Origin: JBEVOS01 sp044226655
GTDB lineage: Bacteria > Pseudomonadota > Alphaproteobacteria > Caulobacterales > Aquidulcibacteraceae
DNA length: 64,000 bases
NCBI GenBank assembly: GCA_044226655.1
Contig: JBGAGO010000003.1
Location: 124,001-188,000, forward strand
Direction of reading: 5' to 3'
Position numbers and translations under genes: made by a program. A model generated the notes under the pieces. The model saw only the letters and a list, made by a program, of their open reading frames with translations, was not told where the DNA came from and did not search any database. Below, in pieces: positions 34,217-42,702 of this stretch; positions within the stretch are counted from its first letter, which is position 1; every line of letters begins with the position of its first letter.

Positions 34217-34705
34217 ATGAAGGGCGATCCGGATATTATCAAGAAGCTGAACGCCTGCCTCACCAACGAGCTGACAAGCGTTAATCAGTATTTCCTGCAC
34301 AGCCGCATGTATGAGAGCGAGGGCTACGGCAAGCTCGCCAAGAAGACCTACGAAGAATCGATCGAGGAGATGAAGCACGCCGACAGGATCGTGCGGCGCA
34401 TCCTCCTGCTCGAAGGCCTGCCGAACCTGCAGGATTTGCACAAGCTGCGCATCGGCCAGGCGGTCGAGGAACGGCTCAAGGCCGATCTGGCGGCGGAGAC
34501 GGGCGGGCGGGCCACGCTCGTCGAAGCCATCGAGCTCTGCGAGACGAAGAAGGATTACGTCTCGCGCGACCTGCTCACCGAAATTCTCGACGACACCGAA
34601 GAGCACATCGATTTCCTCGAAACCCAGATCGCGGTGCTGGGCGATATCGGCGTGCAGAACTACCTGCAAAGCCAGTACGAGTTGGACGCCCAGGCGGGGG
34701 ATTGA
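34217..34705 (+). CDS. bfr: Bacterioferritin
   Basis: The 162-residue four-helix ferritin subunit stores iron as a 24-mer. Di-iron ligands Glu18, Glu51, His54 and a later EE-x2-H (EEHIDFLE) are present, and Met52 is the heme ligand. The length is normal. It is co-transcribed with bfd. A REP-type repeat follows within 10 bases of the stop. Confidence 0.96.
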   Translation: MKGDPDIIKKLNACLTNELTSVNQYFLHSRMYESEGYGKLAKKTYEESIEEMKHADRIVRRILLLEGLPNLQDLHKLRIGQAVEERLKADLAAETGGRATLVEAIELCETKKDYVSRDLLTEILDDTEEHIDFLETQIAVLGDIGVQNYLQSQYELDAQAGD

Positions 34706-34712
34706 GGCGGCC

Positions 34713-34803
34713 GTACCGCCGGCTTCCAGCCGGCAGACTGGTTTCGGATTCGGCGACCTCGCGCATATTTCCGCCGAAGCTGCCGGCTGGAAGCCGGCGG
34801 TAC
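34713..34803. repeat. REP-type inverted element, copy 2 (perfect 24-base arms)
   Basis: Two perfectly complementary 24-base arms (34713-34736 and 34780-34803) flank 43 bases. The left arm is identical to that of the copy at 25428. Each arm has internal symmetry, so the element can fold as two small hairpins or one long one. It lies directly downstream of bfr and may stabilise its message. Confidence 0.85.
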
Positions 34804-34933
34804 AAATCGATTCTGCGAGCGATTGACAGGTTTGTTTGCGCGCCGCAAATTTTGCTTGTTCCTGTAGGGCGCATCGGCGTTGTGGCCGAAAGGGCGAGGC
34901 CCGCCTACGCAATCGCGATTGCAAGGAACGCCC

Positions 34934-35584
34934 ATGCCCACGCTCGACACCTATCGTAAGCAAGCCAAGCAATTTCTGCGCTGGCGCCAGGATGGCGAGT
35001 GGACGGTCGCGGCGGTCATCCGCGCGCATGTGCCGAAATTCGCCGCGCTAAGCGATCGAGAGATTCTTCAAGCGGATTTCAAACTCGCGGATGCGCAGGA
35101 ATTGGTGGCGCGGCGGGCTGGGTTTGCGTCCTGGGCCGCGTTGAAGGCGGCGGCGCCCGCGCAGGGCGAGCCGGCGGAGGAGGGCGATCCCAATCCCTTT
35201 CTGCGTTTCGCCATCCCGCATGTCTTCGTCACCGACATGGCGCGCGCGCTCGCATTCTATCGCGATGCGCTCGGCTTCCGCGTGACGCTGGTTTACGGCG
35301 AGCCGCCGTTCTTCGCGGAGGTGGCGCGCGATCTGGCGCGGTTCTGTCTGCGTCATGTCGATGCCGGCGTCATCGACGATGCGGCGCGCCGTAAAGAGGA
35401 TTTGCTCGCCCTCGCCATAGGGATCGAGAATGCGGCGCAATTGGAGGCTTTGTTCGAGGCCTTTTTGAGCGCCGGCGTGCGCTTCCATCAGCCGATCAAA
35501 CGCCATCCCTGGGGCGCGCGCGATTTCGTGGTGAGCGATCCGGATGGAAATTTGATCTCCTTCGGGCTGGGCGCGGGCGAATAG
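34934..35584 (+). CDS. VOC/glyoxalase-domain protein with helical N-terminal module
   Basis: The 216-residue protein joins two parts. The N-terminal 75 residues (MPTLDTYRKQAKQFLRWRQD to GFASWAALKAA) form a helical module seen at the start of several otherwise unrelated proteins. The C-terminal 130 residues are a glyoxalase/bleomycin-resistance domain (FVTDMARALAFYRDALGFRV, VVSDPDGNLISFG). The metal-site Glu/His pattern is only partly clear. It may bind or modify a small compound. The ATG at 34934 follows AAGGAA. Confidence 0.82.
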   Translation: MPTLDTYRKQAKQFLRWRQDGEWTVAAVIRAHVPKFAALSDREILQADFKLADAQELVARRAGFASWAALKAAAPAQGEPAEEGDPNPFLRFAIPHVFVTDMARALAFYRDALGFRVTLVYGEPPFFAEVARDLARFCLRHVDAGVIDDAARRKEDLLALAIGIENAAQLEALFEAFLSAGVRFHQPIKRHPWGARDFVVSDPDGNLISFGLGAGE

Positions 35585-35643
35585 GCGGGCTTGGCGGCTG
35601 CGCGGGCGCGTGTTCAATGCGCGCAAAAGGCCGAGGAGAATCC

Positions 35644-37752
35644 GTGTCCGATCTGCCCTGGATGAACCGCGATCTGACGCCCGAACAGCGCACCGCGCTC
35701 GTGCTCGCGGAGATGACGCGCGACGAGAAGCTGACGCTCGTCAACGGCCATGTCGGCGGCAAGATGCCGGGCTTCGCGCCGCCGCCGGATGGCGCGATGG
35801 GTTCGGCCGGGTTCGTGCCCGGCGTGGAGCGGCTCGGCATTCCCGCCCAGCAGGAAACCGATGCGAGCCTCGGCGTCGCCAATCTGCACGACGGGCTTGG
35901 CGCAACGGCGCTGCCCTCAGGCCTCGCACAGGCCGCCAGCTGGGATGAGGCGCTGGTAGAGGCGAGCGGGCGCATGATCGGGAGCGAAGCGCGCGCCAAG
36001 GGCTTCAACGTCATGCTCGCCGGCGGCTGCAATCTCACGCGCGAGCCGCGCTGCGGGCGCAATTTCGAATATCTCGGCGAAGACCCGCTGCTGGCCGGCG
36101 TGCTGGTCGGCGCGAGCATTCGCGGCATCCAGTCAAACGACATGATCGCCACCATCAAGCATTTCGTGCTCAACGCGCAGGAAACCGGGCGCATGGTGAT
36201 GAGCGCGGAGATCGACGAAGCGAGCTTGCGCGAAAGCGATCTGCTGGCCTTCGAGATCGGCATCGAGAAGGGCGATCCGGGCGCGGTGATGACGGCGTAC
36301 AACCGCATCAATCAGATCTACGCCGCAGAGCACGATTTCCTGCTCAACACGGTGCTGAAAGGCGATTGGGGTTTCGCCGGCTACACGATGTCGGATTGGG
36401 GCGGCTGCCACTCGACCGTGGCCGCCGCCATCGGCGGGCTCGATCAGGAAAGCGGCCAGGAGCTCGACCGCGAGCCGTTCTTTCAAAAGCTCGGCGCAGC
36501 GATCGATGACGGCCTCGTGCCGGAAGAGCGGCTCGACGATATGGCGCGGCGCATCCTCCTGCCGATGTTCAAGCACGGCCTGATCGACCGTCCCGCCGAG
36601 CCTGGCGGCGCCATCGACAGCGACGCCAATCTCGCGGCGGCGCAGCGCGCCGCCGAAGCGGGAACGGTGCTGCTTAAGAATGACGGGCTCCTGCCGCTGT
36701 CGCGCGATGTGAAGACGATCGCGCTGATTGGCGCCAATGCCGACGTCGGCGTGCCTTCGGGCGGGGGCTCATCGAGCGTTGTGCCGTGGGGCGGGTTCGC
36801 GCGCGAGGTGAAGCCAGAGTCCAACAGCATGTGGGCGGGCTTCCTGCGCCAACGCTATCATCCGTCTTCGCCGCTGGACGCGTTCGGCGCCTATGCGAAA
36901 GCGAGCTTCAGCGGCGGCGCGGATGTCGACGCGGCGGCGAAGCTCGCGGCTGCGTCCGATGTGGCGATCGTGTTCGCCGAACAATGGACCACCGAATTTC
37001 TCGACGCGCCCAATCTGCTCTTGCCGCATGGCCAGGATGCGCTGATCGCCGCTGTTGCGAAGGCCAATCCGAAAACCATCGTCGTTCTGCAGACCGGTGG
37101 GCCGGTGACGATGCCCTGGCTCGGCGAGGTCGGCGCCGTTTTCGCGGCTTGGTATCCGGGCGGGCGGGGCGCGGCGGCGATCGCGCGCCTGATCTATGGC
37201 GAGGCCGACCCATCGGGCCGCCTGCCGCTGACCTTCCCGCGCAGCGAGGCCGATACGCCCAATCCGCAGCTTCCCGGGGCGAACATCGAGAAGGCCAAGT
37301 TCGACGCGCATTATCCGGAAGGCGCCGATGTCGGCTATCGCTGGTACGCCAAGACCAAACGCGCGCCGCTCTTCCCGTTCGGCTTCGGCCTCACCTACAC
37401 GGCGTTCGATCACGCCAACATCGCGGTTGAAGGCGGCGATACGCTGAAGGTGAGCTTCGATGTGACCAATGTCGGCGCGCGCACGGGCGTGGAGGTGGCG
37501 CAAATCTATCTCACCGATGCGGCGGGCGAAGAGACCATGCGGCTGATCGGCTGGGCCAAGCTCTCGCTCAAGCCCGGCGAGACCAGGCGCGCGACCATCA
37601 CGGCCGATGCGCGCCTGCTGGCGCAATATGACGTCGACGCGCGTGGCTGGCGGATCAAGGCGGGGGAGTATGCCGTGGCCGTCGCCAAATCGGCGGCGGA
37701 GCTGACTTTGCGTGGGCGCGCGCCGGTAAGCGCGCGGCTGCTGCCGCCCTGA
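35644..37752 (+). CDS. Glycoside hydrolase family 3, beta-glucosidase-like
   Basis: The 702-residue enzyme has the GH3 N-terminal barrel with nucleophile Asp251 (MSDWGG), the C-terminal alpha/beta sandwich (GTVLLKNDGLLPL) and a fibronectin-III-like end domain (VSFDVTNVGARTGVEVAQIY). GTG at 35644 follows GAGGAG. No signal peptide is seen, so it is probably cytosolic and would act on imported oligosaccharides or glycosides. No sugar transporter is adjacent. The exact sugar is unknown. Confidence 0.92.
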   Translation: MSDLPWMNRDLTPEQRTALVLAEMTRDEKLTLVNGHVGGKMPGFAPPPDGAMGSAGFVPGVERLGIPAQQETDASLGVANLHDGLGATALPSGLAQAASWDEALVEASGRMIGSEARAKGFNVMLAGGCNLTREPRCGRNFEYLGEDPLLAGVLVGASIRGIQSNDMIATIKHFVLNAQETGRMVMSAEIDEASLRESDLLAFEIGIEKGDPGAVMTAYNRINQIYAAEHDFLLNTVLKGDWGFAGYTMSDWGGCHSTVAAAIGGLDQESGQELDREPFFQKLGAAIDDGLVPEERLDDMARRILLPMFKHGLIDRPAEPGGAIDSDANLAAAQRAAEAGTVLLKNDGLLPLSRDVKTIALIGANADVGVPSGGGSSSVVPWGGFAREVKPESNSMWAGFLRQRYHPSSPLDAFGAYAKASFSGGADVDAAAKLAAASDVAIVFAEQWTTEFLDAPNLLLPHGQDALIAAVAKANPKTIVVLQTGGPVTMPWLGEVGAVFAAWYPGGRGAAAIARLIYGEADPSGRLPLTFPRSEADTPNPQLPGANIEKAKFDAHYPEGADVGYRWYAKTKRAPLFPFGFGLTYTAFDHANIAVEGGDTLKVSFDVTNVGARTGVEVAQIYLTDAAGEETMRLIGWAKLSLKPGETRRATITADARLLAQYDVDARGWRIKAGEYAVAVAKSAAELTLRGRAPVSARLLPP

Positions 37753-37754
37753 GG

Positions 37755-38228
37755 CTAGGCGGTGCGGGCCGCCGGCGAGGGCGCGAGAGCGGGCTCGGGC
37801 GCAAAGAACGTTGCGGCCTTGGCGCCTTCGGCGGGCGAGAGCGCCAGCCAGGCGGCGGCCTGATCCAGCGTATCGAACACGCCGACCTCGGAGGCCATGC
37901 CGTCATCAGGGCGGGCCAGATCGCGCCAGGCTTCGAGCGCGGGCCGCGCCTTCGGTTCGCCGCAGACGAAGGCGGTCCGGGCCACCACGTGCCGCGTGAC
38001 CGGCAGGAAGGCTTCGATCAGTTCGGCGCGAAACGCGTGGAGCATGCCGGGGGCGATGGCGGAAAAGTCCGCGCCCGCGGGCACGAGATAGAGCGCATCG
38101 TGCTGCACGGCCGTTCCGGCATTCGCGAGGTAATAGGCTTTCAGATCCGAAAGATCGGCAGGGCTGATGCGCCCCTCAAGTTTGAGCAGGCTCAACGGGG
38201 CCAATCTGGTGCTGAACGCGAAGGGCAT
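37755..38228 (-). CDS. Hypothetical soluble protein, 157 residues
   Basis: The ATG at 38228 (MPFAFSTRLAPLSLLK) is preferred; the longer in-frame extension would run through the rpsD promoter region. The protein alternates strands and helices (LLKLEGRISPADLSDLKAYY, DALYLVPAGADFSAI), giving a STAS- or SpoIIAA-like impression. The similarity is too weak to name. It ends in a Pro/Ala tail. It lies 2 bases from the convergent glycosidase stop. Confidence 0.65.
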   Translation of the reverse strand: MPFAFSTRLAPLSLLKLEGRISPADLSDLKAYYLANAGTAVQHDALYLVPAGADFSAIAPGMLHAFRAELIEAFLPVTRHVVARTAFVCGEPKARPALEAWRDLARPDDGMASEVGVFDTLDQAAAWLALSPAEGAKAATFFAPEPALAPSPAARTA

Positions 38229-38322
38229 AGGCGCACTCCCGCGCAATTCCAACGACGGGGGCGGTTTCCTGCCGGTTAACGCAACAGCCTTTGGTTGACC
38301 TAGCCCTTTAGCCCTAGGGCGT

Positions 38323-38350
38323 TTGACTTCCGGGCAGGGGCGGCTAAAAG
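38323..38350 (+). promoter_or_regulatory. Candidate housekeeping promoter of rpsD
   Basis: TTGACT at 38323-38328 and GCTAAAAG at 38343-38350 fit the alphaproteobacterial (Caulobacter sigma-73) pattern TTGACGS-N10-14-GCTANAWC at most positions. It lies about 130 bases before the rpsD ATG, leaving room for a leader. No start site is proven. Confidence 0.45.
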
Positions 38351-38478
38351 GCCCGACTTTCCGCGCCGGCCCGTCCGGGCGGATCATGCTGGGCGACGGG
38401 CGCACCGCCAGGGCAGTCGCGGCCTCATCTGTGAGGCCGCCGGTCCCCGTCACGAAGAAAAGAAGGGCGCATCGCGCC

Positions 38479-39096
38479 ATGACGAAACGCGTCGAAGCGA
38501 AATACAAATCCAATCGCCGGTTCGGCCAGAACCTCTGGGGCCGCCCCAAATCTCCGGTCAACAAGCGCTCTTACGGGCCCGGCCAGCACGGCCAGCGCCG
38601 CAAGGGCAAGACCAGCGATTTCGGGCTTCAGCTTGTCGCCAAGCAGAAGCTCAAAATGTACTACGGCAACATCACCGAGAAGCAGTTCCGCCGCGTCTAC
38701 GCCGAAGCGGCGCGGCTCAAGGGCAATACCAGCGAAAACCTCGTGGGCCTGCTGGAAAGCCGCTTGGACGCGTTCGTCTATCGCTCGAAATTCGTGCCGA
38801 CCGTGTTCGCCGCGCGCCAATTCGTGAACCATGGCCACGTCAAAGTGAACGGCAAGCGCGTCACCATCCCGTCCTATCAGGTGAAGCCGGAAGACGTGAT
38901 CGAAGTGCGCGATAAAGCGCGCAACATGGCGATGGTGCTCGAAGCCGTGCAAAGCGGCGAGCGCGACGTGCCCGATTACATCGAGGTCGATGTGAAGGCG
39001 ATGACGGCCAAATATGTGCGCGTGCCGACGCTGAGCGACGTGCCCTATCCGGTTCAGATGGAGCCCAATCTGGTCGTCGAATATTACGCGAGCTGA
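38479..39096 (+). CDS. rpsD: 30S ribosomal protein S4
   Basis: The 205-residue S4 nucleates 30S assembly and in some bacteria autoregulates its operon. It has the S4 N-terminal region of the alphaproteobacterial, zinc-free type (RRFGQNLWGRPKSPVNKRSY) and the S4 RNA-binding fold (LVGLLESRLDAFVYRSKFVP, FVNHGHVKVNGKRVTIPSYQ). The gene is monocistronic, with its own promoter candidate and a perfect terminator. Confidence 0.98.
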   Translation: MTKRVEAKYKSNRRFGQNLWGRPKSPVNKRSYGPGQHGQRRKGKTSDFGLQLVAKQKLKMYYGNITEKQFRRVYAEAARLKGNTSENLVGLLESRLDAFVYRSKFVPTVFAARQFVNHGHVKVNGKRVTIPSYQVKPEDVIEVRDKARNMAMVLEAVQSGERDVPDYIEVDVKAMTAKYVRVPTLSDVPYPVQMEPNLVVEYYAS

Positions 39097-39120
39097 TCGG
39101 CCGAACGCTTGGTCAGGAAG

Positions 39121-39154
39121 CCCCGCCGGCCGCAGCCGGCGGGGTTTTTCTTTT
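39121..39154 (+). terminator. Intrinsic terminator after rpsD
   Basis: A perfect 10-bp stem (39121-39130 with 39135-39144) and 4-base loop are followed by TTTTTCTTTT. It lies 25 bases after the rpsD stop. Confidence 0.95.
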
Positions 39155-39190
39155 CCGACCGCGCGCTAGCGTGTGCGCCGGAGCATGCTG

Positions 39191-40009
39191 ATGAAGCTGA
39201 AAGACATCGACGATCTCGTGCTTGTGCCGCCCGGCGCGAAGGCGGCCTTGGCCAAGCGCTCATGCGAGGGCGGGGCGCTGTTCGCCGATCGGGCCGAGGC
39301 TGAGGCGCTGACGAAGGACAACGCCGCCGCCATCGACGCGCTGCAGGACAAGCTCTGGGCCGAGCGCAAGCGCGCGCTGCTGGTGGTGCTGCAAGGCATC
39401 GACACCTCGGGCAAGGACGGCACGGTGCGCGGCGTGTTCAACGCCTGCGGGCCGCTGGGCGTCGCCGTGACGCCGTTCGGCAAGCCGAGCGAGGATGAGC
39501 TGGCGCATGATTATCTTTGGCGCGTGCACAATGCGGCGCCGAAGAAGGGCATGATCGGCGTGTTCAACCGCTCGCATTACGAGGACGTGCTGGTCGTGAA
39601 AGTGCGCAAGCTGGCGCCGGCGGACGTGGTCGAAAAACGCTATGACGAGATCAACGCGTTCGAGCGCCTGCTGATCGACAACAACGTCACGATCCTCAAA
39701 TTCATGCTGCACATCTCGAAGGACGAGCAGAAGGAGCGGCTGCAGGAGCGGCTCGACGAAAAGGCCAAACACTGGAAATTCAATCCCGCCGATCTGGAAG
39801 ACCGCGCGCTCTGGGACGAATACCAAGAGGCTTACGACACCATGCTCACGCGCTGCTCGACCAAGCATGCGCCCTGGCGCGTCGTGCCGGCCGACAAGAA
39901 ATGGCGGCGCAACGCGATCATCTCGTCGGTGGTGCGCGCCACGCTTGAGGATTTGGACCCGCAATACCCACAGCCGAGCTGGGATCCCAAGACGATCAAG
40001 ATTCAGTAG
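39191..40009 (+). CDS. ppk2: Polyphosphate kinase 2 family protein
   Basis: The 272-residue PPK2 phosphorylates nucleotides with polyphosphate or makes the reverse reaction. Walker A-like GIDTSGKDG, the FNRSHYEDVL motif and the lid region (KWRRNAIISSVV) are present. The size and sequence suggest the single-domain, nucleotide-phosphorylating type. The ATG at 39191 is 8 bases from GGAG; ATG 39185 is an alternative. It overlaps the 3' end of the convergent DUF502 gene by 14 bases. Confidence 0.93.
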   Translation: MKLKDIDDLVLVPPGAKAALAKRSCEGGALFADRAEAEALTKDNAAAIDALQDKLWAERKRALLVVLQGIDTSGKDGTVRGVFNACGPLGVAVTPFGKPSEDELAHDYLWRVHNAAPKKGMIGVFNRSHYEDVLVVKVRKLAPADVVEKRYDEINAFERLLIDNNVTILKFMLHISKDEQKERLQERLDEKAKHWKFNPADLEDRALWDEYQEAYDTMLTRCSTKHAPWRVVPADKKWRRNAIISSVVRATLEDLDPQYPQPSWDPKTIKIQ

Positions 40010-40649
40010 GCCCGCCCTGGTCCATGTCGCGGCGCACGATGCCGAGGGAGATGACGCGCTTCAGCGCTTCTTCGGGGCCGAGGCGGATGGGCCGCAGCGT
40101 GCTGCGCTGGGCGTAGATCAGGAAGCCGGAGGTCGGGATCGGCGCGTGCGGCACGAACACGGCGACGAGCGCTTCGCCGGTGTCGTCCACCACCTCTTTC
40201 GGATCGTCATTGGTGACGAAGCCGATGGACCAGAGCCCCGCGCGCGGAAATTCGACGAACACGGCTTCTTTGAAGGATTGCCGCTCGCGCGCCGTGATCT
40301 GACCGAACAATTGTTTCGAGCCGCCATAGATCGAGCGCACCAAAGGCAGACTTGAAATGAAGCGCTCGCTCGACGTCACCAGAAAGCGGCCCACCAGATT
40401 GCCCGCCAGCGCGCCGACCAAAGTCAGCGCCGCGACCGCGAACACGACGCCCGCGCCGGGGATGACGGAGGCGAGCGGGCGCAGGTTCGGCGGCAGGAGC
40501 GGCACGACATGGCCGTCGATGAACGCCACCACCGCCCACACCACCCAGATCGTCACCAGGAAGGGCAGCACCAGCGCGACGCCCGCGGCGAAACTGTTGC
40601 GCGCCCAGGAGAAGATGTGGAATTCGCGATGGTCCTGAGCAGCGCTCAT
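39996..40649 (-). CDS. DUF502-family membrane protein
   Basis: The 217-residue protein has two membrane helices: ALVLPFLVTIWVVWAVVAFI at about 23-42, and GAGVVFAVAALTLVGALAGN. A cytosolic region follows with DUF502 hallmarks (PLVRSIYGGSKQL, FVEFPRAGLWSIGFVT, VFVPHAPIPTSGFL). Its role is unknown, although DUF502 proteins are widespread in proteobacteria. The ATG at 40649 gives the usual length. Confidence 0.88.
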   Translation of the reverse strand: MSAAQDHREFHIFSWARNSFAAGVALVLPFLVTIWVVWAVVAFIDGHVVPLLPPNLRPLASVIPGAGVVFAVAALTLVGALAGNLVGRFLVTSSERFISSLPLVRSIYGGSKQLFGQITARERQSFKEAVFVEFPRAGLWSIGFVTNDDPKEVVDDTGEALVAVFVPHAPIPTSGFLIYAQRSTLRPIRLGPEEALKRVISLGIVRRDMDQGGPTES

Positions 40650-40729
40650 AAGGCGTCCGGGTTTGAGGGCGAGGCGCGGGGAATGAAGGGGCTCTAGCGC
40701 AGCGCGCCCGCGTTCACCATCTTCTGCGC

Positions 40730-41725
40730 ATGTTCGGAAAGCCAAAACATCACACCGCTGCGAACGTGCTCGATCTGCAGGAGGCGCGCGGCGGCGTTCG
40801 CGACGATTTTTCCAAGACAGTCATCGGCGTGGTTGAGACGGCCGCGCCGTCCGTCATCGGCGTGCGGCGCGCCTCGCGCGGGCGCGATCTGTTCGATGGC
40901 GCGGGTTCGGGCGTGATCGTCTCGCCCGATGGTTACGCGCTCACCAACAATCACGTCATCAAGGGCGCGAGCCGCATCGAGGCCGTGCTGCATGACGGCC
41001 AGGTTTCTTCGGCGGAGCTCGTCGGCGCCGATCCCGACACCGATCTGGCGCTGCTGCGGCTCAGCTCCAATGGCCTCAAGGCCGCAACGCTCGGCGATTC
41101 AGACGGCTTGCGCGTCGGCGAGATGATGATCGCGATCGGCAATCCGCTCGGCCTGCAGGCGACGGTGACGGTCGGCGTGGTCTCGGCGCTGCGGCGCACC
41201 ATGCGCGGCGAGGCCGGGCGGCTTATCGAAGACGTGGTGCAGACCGACGCCGCGCTCAATCCCGGCAATTCCGGCGGGGCGCTGGTCGATGCGCTGGGCC
41301 GCGTTGTCGGCATCAACACGGCGATTATCGGCGGCGCGCAGGGCATCTGCTTCGCCGTGCCGATCAACACGGCCAAGCGGATCATCCCCGATCTCATGCG
41401 CAATGGGCGGGTGGCGCGCGGCTGGTTCGGGATCGGCGGGCAGACCCAGGGCCTGTCGGTGGCGCTGCAGCGGCGGCTGAACCTCAAATCCGAAGGCGGC
41501 GTGCTGGTCGTGGCGGTGGCCGAAAACGGCCCGGCGGCGGCGGCCGGTCTGCGCGCCGGCGACGTGGTGCTGAGCCTCAACGGGGAGCCGACGGCCAGCG
41601 TCGACGCCATCCATCGCGTCCTCTCCAAGGAGACGATCGGCCGGGTCGTCGATCTGGACGTGCTGCGCGATGGGCAATTGGCCCATCTCAAGCTCCGCGT
41701 GGCGGAACGCCCGAACGAGGGCTAG
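40730..41725 (+). CDS. HtrA/DegP-like trypsin-fold serine protease with PDZ domain
   Basis: The 331-residue protein has the trypsin-like triad His75 (TNNHVI), Asp105 (DTDLAL) and Ser181 (NPGNSGG), then one PDZ domain (about 235-325). Unlike DegP/DegS it shows no signal peptide or membrane anchor at the chosen ATG 40730, and no upstream extension supplies one. It may therefore work in the cytosol or have an unusual export route. The stop is shared in a 4-base overlap with the convergent glutaredoxin gene. Confidence 0.9.
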   Translation: MFGKPKHHTAANVLDLQEARGGVRDDFSKTVIGVVETAAPSVIGVRRASRGRDLFDGAGSGVIVSPDGYALTNNHVIKGASRIEAVLHDGQVSSAELVGADPDTDLALLRLSSNGLKAATLGDSDGLRVGEMMIAIGNPLGLQATVTVGVVSALRRTMRGEAGRLIEDVVQTDAALNPGNSGGALVDALGRVVGINTAIIGGAQGICFAVPINTAKRIIPDLMRNGRVARGWFGIGGQTQGLSVALQRRLNLKSEGGVLVVAVAENGPAAAAGLRAGDVVLSLNGEPTASVDAIHRVLSKETIGRVVDLDVLRDGQLAHLKLRVAERPNEG

Positions 41726-42057
41726 GCGGCCTCGAGCAGGCCCTTTTCGGTGAAGAGGGCCTGCAATTCGCCGCTCTGGAACATCTCGCGCACAATGTCG
41801 CAGCCGCCGACGAATTCGCCCTTCACGTAGAGCTGCGGGATGGTCGGCCAATTGGTGAACTGCTTGATGCCTTCGCGGATATCGCCATCGGCCAGGACGT
41901 TCACGTCGTGAAATTCCACACCAAGATGGTCAAGGATTTGGACCACCATGTTGGAGAAGCCGCATTGGGGCCGCTCGGCCACGCCCTTCATGAACAGAAC
42001 CACGTCATGGCCCTGCAATTCGCTGCGGATGCGCTCAAAAACGGCCGGCTCAGACAT
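41722..42057 (-). CDS. grxD: Monothiol glutaredoxin (Grx4 family)
   Basis: The 111-residue protein has the CGFS active site (Cys32-Ser35) and the glutathione-binding TVP-like and GGCD segments (WPTIPQLYVKGEFVGGCDIV). Such proteins carry [2Fe-2S] clusters and work with BolA in iron-sulfur trafficking. It is downstream of bolA on the same strand, with a gap of about 50 bases. Confidence 0.96.
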   Translation of the reverse strand: MSEPAVFERIRSELQGHDVVLFMKGVAERPQCGFSNMVVQILDHLGVEFHDVNVLADGDIREGIKQFTNWPTIPQLYVKGEFVGGCDIVREMFQSGELQALFTEKGLLEAA

Positions 42058-42108
42058 GGGACATCCTTCCTGATGATCCAGGGGAGGTAGGTGTTTCGCC
42101 CAGGCGCA

Positions 42109-42351
42109 TCAAGCGGATGGGCGTTTGGGGCCGGTTTCCAGGGCGAGCGCGTGGAGCGCCCCGCCCATCCGTCCTTGCAAAGCAGCATACACCATTTGGT
42201 GCTGCGCCACACGGGCCTTGCCGGCGAACGCATCGGACCGGATCACGGCCCGATAATGATCCCCGTCGCCGGCCAGGTCTTGAATCTCGATCTCAGCGTC
42301 CGGAAAGGCGGTGCGCAGAAGCGCTTCGATTTCCGTGGCATGCATGGGCAT
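42109..42351 (-). CDS. bolA: BolA-family protein
   Basis: The 80-residue protein has the BolA fold signature (IEALLRTAFPDAEIEIQDLA, AGKARVAQHQMVYAAL). It includes the His near the C-terminus that helps bind a cluster with Grx4-type glutaredoxins. It is co-oriented with grxD, the usual pairing. The ATG at 42351 lies 10 bases after GGAG; ATG 42345 is an alternative. Confidence 0.92.
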   Translation of the reverse strand: MPMHATEIEALLRTAFPDAEIEIQDLAGDGDHYRAVIRSDAFAGKARVAQHQMVYAALQGRMGGALHALALETGPKRPSA

Positions 42352-42702
42352 CGTGCGTGATCTCCGGGGCACGGGAAGCGTGCAACTTTTGTGACGCATC
42401 CGGCCGCGCGTTGCGAGTGGCCGCCGGGCGCGATTGGTGCAGGAAGTTTCGCGCACTGCGCGGGGCGTGTTGACAACAGCACCTTTTCCGAAAATTTAGT
42501 CACCCAGCGTCTACGGGCGTTCCGAAGGAATGAGATCGCCCCTAAGGGCGGCAGGGGGAGCGCCGGTGGGAGGATGCATCGTGGTCGGATCTCCCGACCC
42601 TGCGGCCGATCGCCAAGCGCTTTTTTGGGATTCAGAACAGCGGACCAAAGTTCGCCGCATTTTCGCGCATGAAAGAGCTGTAACAGGGACAAAGGGCAGA
42701 CC
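42352..42702. other. Regulatory gap between bolA and the exbB operon
   Basis: This 351-base gap between divergent genes has no supported gene. A TTGACA at 42470-42475, followed by an AT-rich stretch near 42490-42500, is the best promoter candidate for the exbB operon, though its -10 is poor. I see no clear Fur palindrome here, although TonB systems are often iron-controlled. Confidence 0.35.
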
